64,000 bases of DNA, from assembly GCA_004293485.1 (NCBI GenBank), contig RDYW01000036.1, positions 24,793 to 88,792 on the forward strand, read 5' to 3'. This document shows positions 40,133-48,318 of this stretch, piece by piece. The DNA is from Sphingobacteriales bacterium (GTDB taxonomy: Bacteria > Bacteroidota > Bacteroidia > Sphingobacteriales > Sphingobacteriaceae). How positions within the stretch are numbered: position 1 is the stretch's first letter; every line of letters begins with the position of its first letter. Both the position numbers and the translations under genes were made by a program. The notes under the pieces are model-generated. The model was given only the letters and a program-made list of their open reading frames with translations, was not told the origin of the DNA and ran no database searches.

Positions 40133-40160
40133 GCCCGAAAGCCCGAAGCCCGAAAGCCCA
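40133..40160. repeat. Short tandem repeat GCCCGAA(A) x ~4
   Basis: GCCCGAAAGCCCGAAGCCCGAAAGCCCA immediately 3' of the peroxiredoxin stop. Confidence 0.6.
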
Positions 40161-40165
40161 AAACG

Positions 40166-40708
40166 CTACCCTAAAGTATCCTGTCCTTTTTCCCAGTTAC
40201 AAGGGCAAAGTTCGTCGGTTTGTAAGCCATCTAATACTCGTAAAACCTCTTTCACGTTACGGCCTACGCTTAAATCGTTTACACAAATCCAACGGATAAC
40301 ACCTTCGGGGTCGATAATAAAAGTTGCTCGGTAGGCTACTTTTTCGCCAGCTACCAAAATGCCTAAATCTTCGGCTAAGGATTTTGAGGTATCGGCAATC
40401 ATCGGAAACTTTAAGCCACGCAAGTCATCGTGGTTATTTCTCCAGGCCAAGTGTACAAATTCCGAGTCGGTTGATGCTCCTAAAAGTGTGGTGTTACGGT
40501 CTTTAAACTCACCGTAATTGTTGTTAAATTCGGCAATTTCGGTAGGGCATACAAAAGTAAAATCTTTTGGCCACCAAAACATTACCGTCCAGCGGTTATC
40601 GTTGTTAGTAAAACTATCCGAATTAATAAATTCAAATTCTTTACCTTTTTCTAAGCTTACTACAGCTTGCTTGTTAAATGCTGGAAATTTTTCTCCTATA
40701 CCTATCAT
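40166..40708 (-). CDS. Peroxiredoxin (AhpC/TSA family)
   Basis: FWWPKDFTFVCPTEIAEFNN...LGASTDSEFVHLAWRNNHDDLRGLKFPMIADTSKSLAEDLGIL...RATFIIDPEGVIRWICVNDLSVGRN...ELCPCNWEKGQ. Confidence 0.95.
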   Translation of the reverse strand: MIGIGEKFPAFNKQAVVSLEKGKEFEFINSDSFTNNDNRWTVMFWWPKDFTFVCPTEIAEFNNNYGEFKDRNTTLLGASTDSEFVHLAWRNNHDDLRGLKFPMIADTSKSLAEDLGILVAGEKVAYRATFIIDPEGVIRWICVNDLSVGRNVKEVLRVLDGLQTDELCPCNWEKGQDTLG

Positions 40709-40732
40709 AATTTTTTATATTTAATTAAAATG

Positions 40733-40740
40733 CAAATATA
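40733..40740 (-). promoter_or_regulatory. Bacteroidetes -7 element for the peroxiredoxin gene
   Basis: TATATTTG on the minus strand (CAAATATA on plus), 24 bp upstream of the start codon. Confidence 0.45.
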
Positions 40741-40806
40741 AGCTTCGTTTAATAATGTAAAAACTATTAATATTTATAATGATATAAGATTTGTCTATAT
40801 CGTTGT

Positions 40807-41460
40807 TTATTGTTTGAGTTTTCCTTTATATGATTTTTTAAATTTTTGGAACCTAGGTATCGAAACATTTTTAACATACGGGTTTCCTGTATCGTGTTTA
40901 ATATAATCTTGGTGATAATCTTCGGCTATATAAAACGCATTTAGTTGTTGTAGTTCGGTAACTAATGGTTTATCAAACCTATTTGATGCACTTATTTCTT
41001 TAATAGACTGCATAGCAGTTTCTTTTTCGGCTGGGTTTTGATAAAATAAAATAGAGCGGTACGACGAACCCCTATCTGGTCCTTGTTGGTTTGGGGTGGT
41101 TGGGTCGTGTGAGGCAAAAAATACATTAACTAGTTCTTTATACGAAATTATTTTAGGGTTGTAATATACCAATACTGTTTCGGCATGGCCTGTGGTTTCG
41201 GTATTTACTATATCGTAGGTGGGGTTTATTGTAGTTCCGCCTGCATAGCCCGAAATAACTTCGTTTACGCCCTCCACGGATTCAAAAATATGTTCGGAAC
41301 ACCAAAAACAACCCTCGGCAAATGCCGCTACCGCTTGCCCGTTTGGCGGAGTTAAACTTAAACGTACATCTTTTTGTGCTTTGGTTTGGCCATTGCCATT
41401 ACAGGCTAAACATAGCAAAATCAAAAAACGTAAGTAAAAATTTGAAATTATCTGTTTCAT
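40807..41460 (-). CDS. msrA: Peptide-methionine (S)-S-oxide reductase, lipoprotein-like N-terminus
   Basis: AAFAEGCFWCSEHIFESVEGVNEVISGYAGGTTINPTYDIVNTETTGHAETVLVYYNP...HDPTTPNQQGPDRGSSYRS; N-terminal signal/lipobox LLCLACNG. Confidence 0.94.
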   Translation of the reverse strand: MKQIISNFYLRFLILLCLACNGNGQTKAQKDVRLSLTPPNGQAVAAFAEGCFWCSEHIFESVEGVNEVISGYAGGTTINPTYDIVNTETTGHAETVLVYYNPKIISYKELVNVFFASHDPTTPNQQGPDRGSSYRSILFYQNPAEKETAMQSIKEISASNRFDKPLVTELQQLNAFYIAEDYHQDYIKHDTGNPYVKNVSIPRFQKFKKSYKGKLKQ

Positions 41461-41536
41461 ATATTGGTTATTTTAAACGTATAAAAAATTTAATCTTTTA
41501 GTTTTTTAACCCAAAACACCTATACTAATTTAGTAA

Positions 41537-42721
41537 TCAAACCACCCGCAACAATAGGCCTTTTAAATACTCGCCTTCGGAAAAAGAAACCCTTACAGGA
41601 TGATCATCGGGTTGGTGTAATTGCTGTATAATTTGTATTTCTTTGCCAGCATCTAGCGCAGCCCAAGTAATAATTTGTTTAAATGTTTCCATATCTACCG
41701 CTCCTGAGCAGCTAAATGTAGCCAATAAACCTCCCGATGGTAGCAATTGCATGGCCGTTCGGTTTAAATCTTTATATGCTCGGGCGGCTTTATTTAAGGC
41801 CGAACGTGAGGGAGCATATTTGGGTGGGTCTAAAATAATAGCATCAAAAAAAGTTTCTTGCTCTTTAAAAATACGTAATTGTTTGTTTACATCGTTTTGT
41901 ATGGTGCTTGTTTTGGTGGTATCAAAGCCATTTAAAACTATATTTTTTTCTAATGTTTGTATGGCTAATGCCGAGCTATCAACTGCCGTAACTTTTGCTG
42001 CCCCTATTGCCAAAGCGTTTAAACTAAAGCCTCCGCTGTAGCTAAAACAATCTAAAACCGTTTTGCCTTGTACATAATTTGCTACTACCTTACGGTTGTG
42101 GCGTTGGTCGCAGTAAAAGCCCGATTTTTGTCCCTCGGCAATATTGATATGGTATTTTATGCCATTTTCGGTAACTTCTACAAACTCGGGCGGAAAACCT
42201 CCCCACAATATTCCACTCGATGCTTCCAAGCCATCATGCGCCCTAGCGGTTAGGTCGCTTTTATCGTATATGCCTGTGGCTGCTGTTAGTTTTTGTAGCT
42301 CATCAATAATAATGGTTTTATTACGTTCGATGCCCGAAGTTAAAATTTGCACCGACAGGTAATTGGCGTATTTATCTACAACTAATCCCGGCAGGTAATC
42401 TGATTCGCTGTACACCAACCGGCAGGTATTGGTTTTTGCGGTTAAAATATGGCTACGGTTGGCTACTGCAGTTTGTATGCGCTTACGCCACCATGCCTCG
42501 TTGGGTATTTGCGCTTCGTCCCATTCTAATAACCTTATGGCTACCCTCGATTGTGCATTGTAATGCCCATATGCCAAAAATTGTTTATCGTGTGCCAATA
42601 CCGAAACCAATTGCCCATTTTCGGGTTTGCCGTTTACTTGTTGCAAAGCACCCGAAAATACCCACGGGTGGCGTTGTAAAACGGCTTTTTCTTTTCCTCT
42701 TTTTAATATTATTGATACCAT
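41537..42721 (-). CDS. Class I SAM-dependent rRNA methyltransferase, RlmI-like
   Basis: PUA-like N-terminus (RHPWVFSGALQQVNGKPENGQLVSV), FYCDQRHNRKVVANYVQGKTVLDCFSYSGGFSLNAL, DAIILDPPKYAPSRS. Confidence 0.92.
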   Translation of the reverse strand: MVSIILKRGKEKAVLQRHPWVFSGALQQVNGKPENGQLVSVLAHDKQFLAYGHYNAQSRVAIRLLEWDEAQIPNEAWWRKRIQTAVANRSHILTAKTNTCRLVYSESDYLPGLVVDKYANYLSVQILTSGIERNKTIIIDELQKLTAATGIYDKSDLTARAHDGLEASSGILWGGFPPEFVEVTENGIKYHINIAEGQKSGFYCDQRHNRKVVANYVQGKTVLDCFSYSGGFSLNALAIGAAKVTAVDSSALAIQTLEKNIVLNGFDTTKTSTIQNDVNKQLRIFKEQETFFDAIILDPPKYAPSRSALNKAARAYKDLNRTAMQLLPSGGLLATFSCSGAVDMETFKQIITWAALDAGKEIQIIQQLHQPDDHPVRVSFSEGEYLKGLLLRVV

Positions 42722-42798
42722 AAGGGCAGTAAAGATAGTATTATTGGTTAAAGGTTATTTTACAAAAATAGTAACTATAAAGCCTTACGCAAAACTCG

Positions 42799-42915
42799 GT
42801 GTTGCGTGGAGAAATGCACCACGACAAAGGGGTTTGGATTTTATGTTGCCACGAATTTGTGTATTTCAACAATAAAGCCATAGGTAAAAAGCGTGAAGAC
42901 ACGTACAGCTTTATT
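42799..42915. repeat. Intergenic nested inverted repeats, possible degenerate relative of the GCGTG/CACGC element
   Basis: CGTGG(agaaatgca)CCACG at 42805-42823; AATAAAGC (42871-42878) vs GCTTTATT (42908-42915) enclosing CGTG(aaga)CACG (42892-42903). Confidence 0.4.
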
Positions 42916-42940
42916 AAATAAAGGTTATGCCCCTTCAAAA

Positions 42941-44125
42941 TTAGGCTACGCTATTGCTTTCTCGTCTGCTACCATCATACAATTCATACTCCAACAGTCT
43001 ACAATCCAGCTTACCATTATAAAACTCAATTCGGCGGCTTGCTTTTAAGCCTATTTTTTTGGCTAAATCGGGGTTGCCTGTAAAAATATAGCCTTTATAG
43101 CCTTTGCAGGCTTGTTTTAGGTAATCGCCTATGCGCTTGTAGGTAGCTTCTAGCTTGGTGTGTACCCCTAGGCGTTCGCCATATTCGGGGTTAAAAATAA
43201 TTACGCCAGGCTGATTTTCGGGTAAAACGGTTTCCGCAAAATCGGCAATTTGAAAATCTATCAAAGCATCTACTCCTGCGGTTCGGGCATTTTTTTCGGC
43301 AATATGTACAGCATCTTCCGATATATCCGAAGCTATAATTTTAAAGTTTATTTGCTTAGTAACTTGGTCTTTTAAAATGCGGCGTTCTTTAAAAAACACT
43401 TCTTCATCGTAACCTAAAATGTGCATAAAAGCATAGTTCATCCGTAATAAACCGGGCGTACGTTGGGTAGCAATTAAGGCAGCTTCAATAGCCAAAGTGC
43501 CCGAGCCGCACATGGGGTTTACAAATGTGCTTTGCATATCCCACCCTGTGGCTAAAATAGTACCCGAAGCCAAAGCCTCAAGCATAGGTGCTTTGCCGGG
43601 TATTTTACGGTAGCTGTGTTTAGCTAGGGTTTCGCCCGAGGTATCAATATAAATTTCGGCATTATCGTTTTTCCAGTACAGGTGTACCACGGTTTTCGAA
43701 TAATCGGCACCCGAATTAGGCCGAAAGTTATGTACGCTTTTTATCCTATCGGCAATGGCATCTTTCACTTTTAAGTTGGCAAATAAAGGTGTAGTAATGG
43801 TAGAATTATCCACATTAGAGTTAACCGAAAAGTAGCCGCTAAAATCAATTAACTTTTCCCACTCAATGGCAAGTACTTCGTTGTACATTTCGTTGGCATT
43901 GGCTGCGGTAAACTGTTTAATACGGTACAAAATTTGGCTTGCACAACGTACATTTAAGTTAAGTTTAATACACTCATTTACAGTTGCCTTTAATTCTACA
44001 CCGGTAGCAAATACGCGTTCGGGCTTAAAACCCAAAGCTTCAACCTCTTGTTGAAGATAAACCGATAACCTTTTATTGCAGGTAATTATAACCTTTGCGG
44101 GATTGTTGAAAACTTGATACATCAT
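42941..44125 (-). CDS. THUMP-domain class I rRNA methyltransferase, RlmL-N-like
   Basis: PMCGSGTLAIEAALIATQRTPGLLR, IIASDISEDAVHIAEKNARTAGVDALI, GVIIFNPEYGERLGV. Confidence 0.9.
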   Translation of the reverse strand: MMYQVFNNPAKVIITCNKRLSVYLQQEVEALGFKPERVFATGVELKATVNECIKLNLNVRCASQILYRIKQFTAANANEMYNEVLAIEWEKLIDFSGYFSVNSNVDNSTITTPLFANLKVKDAIADRIKSVHNFRPNSGADYSKTVVHLYWKNDNAEIYIDTSGETLAKHSYRKIPGKAPMLEALASGTILATGWDMQSTFVNPMCGSGTLAIEAALIATQRTPGLLRMNYAFMHILGYDEEVFFKERRILKDQVTKQINFKIIASDISEDAVHIAEKNARTAGVDALIDFQIADFAETVLPENQPGVIIFNPEYGERLGVHTKLEATYKRIGDYLKQACKGYKGYIFTGNPDLAKKIGLKASRRIEFYNGKLDCRLLEYELYDGSRRESNSVA

Positions 44126-44179
44126 TTGCGCAAATTACTCAAATAAAATGTACAGATTTGAAAAACATTTAAAGTTATT

Positions 44180-44557
44180 ATGGAAATTAAAGGAAAAATA
44201 CACGAAGTATCAGATATTATTAACGTTACCGAATCGTTTAGAAAACGAGAGCTAGTAATTGAGTATGCCGAAAACCCGCAATACCCAGAGTTTGTAAAAT
44301 TTGAGGCTATTCAAGATAAATGTGTGTTATTAGATAACCTACAATTAGGTGCCGAGGTAGAGGTTTCGTTTAACCTTAAAGGTAGGCCTTATACCGACAA
44401 AGCAGGTAAAAAAAGTTATTTTAACTCATTACATGTTTGGCGTATAACATCGTTAAATACAGCTATGCCACCCGTAGCAGCCGCACCAGCACCCGAATAT
44501 GCACCGCCCGTAGATGTGAGTGCAGCACCTGGCGAAGATGATGATTTACCGTTTTAA
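44180..44557 (+). CDS. DUF3127 family protein (putative OB-fold)
   Basis: MEIKGKIHEVSDIINVTESFRKRELVIEYAENPQYPEFVKFEAIQDKCVLLDNLQLGAEVEVSFNLKGRPYTDKAGKKSYFNSLHVWRI with acidic tail GEDDDLPF. Confidence 0.88.
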   Translation: MEIKGKIHEVSDIINVTESFRKRELVIEYAENPQYPEFVKFEAIQDKCVLLDNLQLGAEVEVSFNLKGRPYTDKAGKKSYFNSLHVWRITSLNTAMPPVAAAPAPEYAPPVDVSAAPGEDDDLPF

Positions 44558-44580
44558 CTTTTTTAACTTCAGAATTCGAT

Positions 44581-44620
44581 AAAAGCGGCGTTTGTTACCC
44601 CAACGAACGACCGCTTTTTT
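44581..44620 (+). terminator. Rho-independent terminator downstream of the DUF3127 gene
   Basis: AAAAGCGG-CGTT...AACG-aacga-CCGCTTTTTT. Confidence 0.75.
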
Positions 44621-44631
44621 ATTAAAAAAAT

Positions 44632-45609
44632 ATGATTTTAGTAACGGGCGCAACTGGCTTTTTAGGTTCTGAGGTAGTAGTACAGCTTTTACAATCCGAA
44701 ACTAAAATTAGATGTATAAAAAGAAACACTGCAAACATTCCACCTAAATTAAAACACCTAAGCTTAAAAATTGAGTGGCTTAACGCCGATATGTTAAACT
44801 TTTCGGATTTGGAAGACGCCTTTAAAGGTGTTACTTACGTGTACCATTGTGCGGCTATGGTTTCGCTTGATGCTAAAGATAAAACACACATGATACGCAA
44901 TAATGTAGCGGGCACCCAAAACGTGGTTAATTTATGTTTAAGCTATGGTATTAAAAAACTAATTCATGTAAGTTCGATAGCCGCATTAGGCAAAAGTAAA
45001 AGCGGCGAAGCCATTACCGAAGAACATTATTGGGATGCGTTTGATATTAATAATGGCTACGCTATATCGAAGTACCAAAGCGAAATGGAGGTGTGGCGAG
45101 GTATTGAAGAAGGGTTAAATGCGGTTATTGTTAATCCATCAATTATTTTAGGAGCAGATGCCCCCTTAGAAGGTACCGGTATGCTTTTTAAGCATATACA
45201 AAATGGGCTAAAATATTATACCGATGGCGCAAGTGGCTTTGTAGATGTGGAAGATGTAGCAAAAGCAATGATTTTTTTAGCCAATAGTAGTATTGTAGCG
45301 CAACGATTTATTATTAACAGCCAAAATATTTTGTACAAAACCCTATTTGAAAACATTGCCCAAGCATTGGCCGTAGCGGCACCTACTAAAAAAGCATCGG
45401 CTTTTGAACTTGCTATAGCTTGGCGATGGAGTACGTTAAAAGCTTTTTTTACTGGTAAAAAGGCGGGCATATCGTACGATATTGCCGCAACGTCTATTCG
45501 TATAGATACTTTTAGTAATGATAAAATTAAACAGTTTATTGATTTTGATTTTAAGCCAATAAGTGTTACCATTAGCGAAATTGCCCAAAGATTAAAGCTT
45601 GTACGATAA
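44632..45609 (+). CDS. NAD-dependent epimerase/dehydratase (extended SDR)
   Basis: MILVTGATGFLGSEVVVQLLQ...YHCAAMVSLDAKDKTHMIRNNVAGTQNVVNLCLSYGIKKLIHVSSIAALG...YAISKYQSEMEVWR. Confidence 0.92.
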   Translation: MILVTGATGFLGSEVVVQLLQSETKIRCIKRNTANIPPKLKHLSLKIEWLNADMLNFSDLEDAFKGVTYVYHCAAMVSLDAKDKTHMIRNNVAGTQNVVNLCLSYGIKKLIHVSSIAALGKSKSGEAITEEHYWDAFDINNGYAISKYQSEMEVWRGIEEGLNAVIVNPSIILGADAPLEGTGMLFKHIQNGLKYYTDGASGFVDVEDVAKAMIFLANSSIVAQRFIINSQNILYKTLFENIAQALAVAAPTKKASAFELAIAWRWSTLKAFFTGKKAGISYDIAATSIRIDTFSNDKIKQFIDFDFKPISVTISEIAQRLKLVR

Positions 45610-45747
45610 AAAAATTAAAGCATTTATGTAGAAAAAACAAATAGATATAATAGCCTTTATTGTTGTATTATACATTTTGCGCAGTAAAACCCGAGCTAAC
45701 ATTCCTACAGTTTAATTTTGGGTGTAATATGTATGCTTGTTATCTAT

Positions 45748-46323
45748 TTACAAGGCTGCTTTTACTAGGTAAGGTAATATTTCTTTTTGGAAAGATATAA
45801 AATTTTTACGCACATCCGAGTCGCTTACCGAAGTAAATGCAAACGAAAAAACAATGCTTTTGCTGGCTTTTATCAAAAAACGTAAGCGTTCGGGGTATGT
45901 TACATCGTTATTAAAGTTTCGGATAGCCACAAATTCGTTAAAAAGTATACTTTCTAGTTCGTTGGAAAGGTTTTTTAAAAACTCTTGCGCATTGGTAGAC
46001 TCTCGTATAAAATCCCAGCCTATAAACTCGTTACAAATAGTATAAGATAACTTGCTGGTTTTTAAAATTAGGCTTTTAAGGTGCTCTTCTTTGGTAATGC
46101 TTTGCGGGTTTTGCTGTACCAAATCGTTGATACTTATTTTAAGGTAATCCATTAAAATGGCATGTAAAATAAGTTCTTTACTTTCGAAATATTTATAAAT
46201 GGTAGCTTTAGCAATTTTTGCTTTTTTAGCAATTTCGTTTACACTAGTTTTATGGTAGCCGTATCTTCTAAATAAATCTTGCGCTGCTTTTTTAATGCTA
46301 TTTTTAATTTTGTCAACCTCCAT
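45748..46323 (-). CDS. TetR/AcrR family transcriptional regulator
   Basis: IKKAAQDLFRRYGYHKTSVNEIAKKAKIAKATIYKYFESKELILHAIL. Confidence 0.92.
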   Translation of the reverse strand: MEVDKIKNSIKKAAQDLFRRYGYHKTSVNEIAKKAKIAKATIYKYFESKELILHAILMDYLKISINDLVQQNPQSITKEEHLKSLILKTSKLSYTICNEFIGWDFIRESTNAQEFLKNLSNELESILFNEFVAIRNFNNDVTYPERLRFLIKASKSIVFSFAFTSVSDSDVRKNFISFQKEILPYLVKAAL

Positions 46324-46325
46324 AT

Positions 46326-46733
46326 TTAGTTAATTACCGAGATATTATTGTTGATTAAAGCAGCTTGATAACGGCGCAAAGGCCTTTGTGCTGGGGCTTT
46401 AGCTGCCGAACCATCACTTAGTAAAAACCTAGCTCCGCTACATGGGTCGGTAACGGTTATGCTAAGGGTATCTAAGGTTACGGTGCACTTTTTTTCGGGG
46501 TTTACAGTGCTACATGCATCATAAGCCAATATATCGCCATTATTATTGTATAAAATTAAGCCTGCGTAACCGTAGCCTTTAAGTACAATGGCGCCGCCTG
46601 GGCTTTTAATTTGCAGTAAACGAGGGTCGTTTAAATTTGCACTAAAATTTATAGGCACATACGGAATAATACTTTCCTGATTTTTGGCACAGCCAAAAGT
46701 AAGTAGCAATACACCTAATATTATTTTTTTCAT
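46326..46733 (-). CDS. Rieske-fold-like lipoprotein lacking cluster ligands
   Basis: Lipobox LLTFGCAK; YDACSTVNPEKKCTV...DPCSGARFLLSDGSAAKAPAQRPLRRYQA resembles Rieske boxes but the His ligands are absent. Confidence 0.55.
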   Translation of the reverse strand: MKKIILGVLLLTFGCAKNQESIIPYVPINFSANLNDPRLLQIKSPGGAIVLKGYGYAGLILYNNNGDILAYDACSTVNPEKKCTVTLDTLSITVTDPCSGARFLLSDGSAAKAPAQRPLRRYQAALINNNISVIN

Positions 46734-47791
46734 TAAATGATTTCTGATTGAAACTGTTTTAAAAACCTTACATCGTTTTCCGAAAATAAACGTAAATCGC
46801 GTATTTGGTATTTTAAATTGGTAATTCGCTCTATTCCCATACCAAAAGCAAAGCCGCTATACTTTTTACTATCAATACCTACGTTTTCTAACACGTTGGG
46901 GTCTATCATTCCGCAGCCTAAAATTTCTACCCAGCCACTGTGCTTACACATTTGGCAGCCTTCGCCTTTACAAATGGTACAAGAGATATCCATTTCGGCC
47001 GAAGGTTCGGTAAACGGAAAGTACGATGGGCGGAAACGCACTTTGGTATCTTCGCCATACAACTCTTGCACAAAGTAATAAAGCGTTTGTTTTAAGTCGG
47101 CGAAAGAAACTTTGTCATCCACATAAAGGCCCTCTATTTGATGGAAAAAACAATGTGCCCTAGCCGATATAGCCTCGTTACGGTAAACCCTACCTGGCAT
47201 TAAAGCTCTAAATGGTGGTTTACCGGCCTCCATTAAACGCACCTGTACCGAAGATGTATGGGTACGTAAGGCGTAGGTGTTCTTGGTTTTATCATCGCAA
47301 TGGTGGTGCCCTTGTGGTGTGGCAACAAAAAAAGTATCTTGCATATCACGAGCAGGGTGTTCTTCGGCAAAGTTTAATGCCGAAAAATTATGCCAGTCGT
47401 CTTCAATTTCGGGGCCTTCTGCTAATACAAAACCCAAGCGTTTAAAAATACCAATAATTTCTTTTCGTACTAAGTTTAAAGGATGCCTAGCACCCGATTG
47501 TAAACCTATACTGGGTAAAGTAAGGTCTATATCAAGTTTTTTTGTGCTTTCGCCCGATGCTAGTTGTGCTTTAAAATCGTTATAAACCGTTTCGGTATAT
47601 TGCTTAAACTCATTTAAAACTTTGCCCAATATCTTTTTATCCTCAACCGAAACAGTTTTAAACTCTTCAAACAAATCTTTCAATATGCCTTTTGTACCCA
47701 AAAAACGGATTCGAAAAGATTCTAATTGGGCTGCTGTGGTGGGTTTAAAAACGGCTATTTCGGTATTGTATTGATTGATTTTAGACTGCAT
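46733..47791 (-). CDS. pheS: Phenylalanine--tRNA ligase subunit alpha
   Basis: RFLGTKGILKDLFEEFK...HPLNLVRKEIIGIFKRLGFVLAEGPEIEDDWHNFSALNFAEEHPARDMQDTFF...FRPSYFPFTEPSAEMDI. The ORF track opens at 47821; the Met at 47791 gives MQSKINQYN. Confidence 0.96.
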   Translation of the reverse strand: MQSKINQYNTEIAVFKPTTAAQLESFRIRFLGTKGILKDLFEEFKTVSVEDKKILGKVLNEFKQYTETVYNDFKAQLASGESTKKLDIDLTLPSIGLQSGARHPLNLVRKEIIGIFKRLGFVLAEGPEIEDDWHNFSALNFAEEHPARDMQDTFFVATPQGHHHCDDKTKNTYALRTHTSSVQVRLMEAGKPPFRALMPGRVYRNEAISARAHCFFHQIEGLYVDDKVSFADLKQTLYYFVQELYGEDTKVRFRPSYFPFTEPSAEMDISCTICKGEGCQMCKHSGWVEILGCGMIDPNVLENVGIDSKKYSGFAFGMGIERITNLKYQIRDLRLFSENDVRFLKQFQSEII

Positions 47792-48233
47792 AACGCACAA
47801 ATTTAGTAAAAAAAGATGCAAATAATACCAATCTATAATATAATTTTTATTGTAAAGTATTTACAAAAAATTGGCGAAAATTAATGTTTACGAAATAATG
47901 GGATGTATTTATATGCTTTGTTTTTTTTCTCCGCAATTTAGCTTTAACAAAATAAGCTATTTGTATTGAAATTTTTTGTAAGCCTATTTGTTTTTGATAA
48001 CTACGAAAGTAGTTAAATCTATAAATATTATGTTTAAAAATTTAACCCAAAAGGGTTTAAATATCATTCATTAAAAATAAAATAGTATGAAATAATAGGT
48101 AAAAAGCATTTATAGCAACCTATACTGGTTTTATAAATAGTTGCAAAGTTGATTTTAAAACACCGTTTTTTAACTTAACAAGTAACACTAAAGGCAAAGA
48201 GTTACATTTAATTTTTGTAAGTAAAATTTAATA

Positions 48234-48265
48234 AAAAGCAGAGCAGGCAAAAGCCAGCTGCTTTT
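48234..48265 (-). terminator. Rho-independent (possibly bidirectional) terminator
   Basis: AAAAGCAG-agca-GGC(aaaa)GCC-ag-CTGCTTTT flanked by A/T tracts, ~55 bp downstream of the 48319-49599 gene. Confidence 0.65.
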
Positions 48266-48318
48266 ATTTTTATACAGTAAAAGCTTATACGCTAAAAAAA
48301 GTGGTTTAAATACACTAT

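Noticed and set aside
40133-40160. GCCCGAA repeats as a CRISPR array
   Set aside because: Units are only ~7 bp with no spacers; a simple tandem repeat. No CRISPR-like array was seen anywhere in the window.
42627-42938. ORFs in the RlmI/RlmL gap (42627-42875 +, 42741-42938 -)
   Set aside because: Composition and repeats suggest non-coding DNA; the two frames contradict each other and neither has a plausible RBS or motif.
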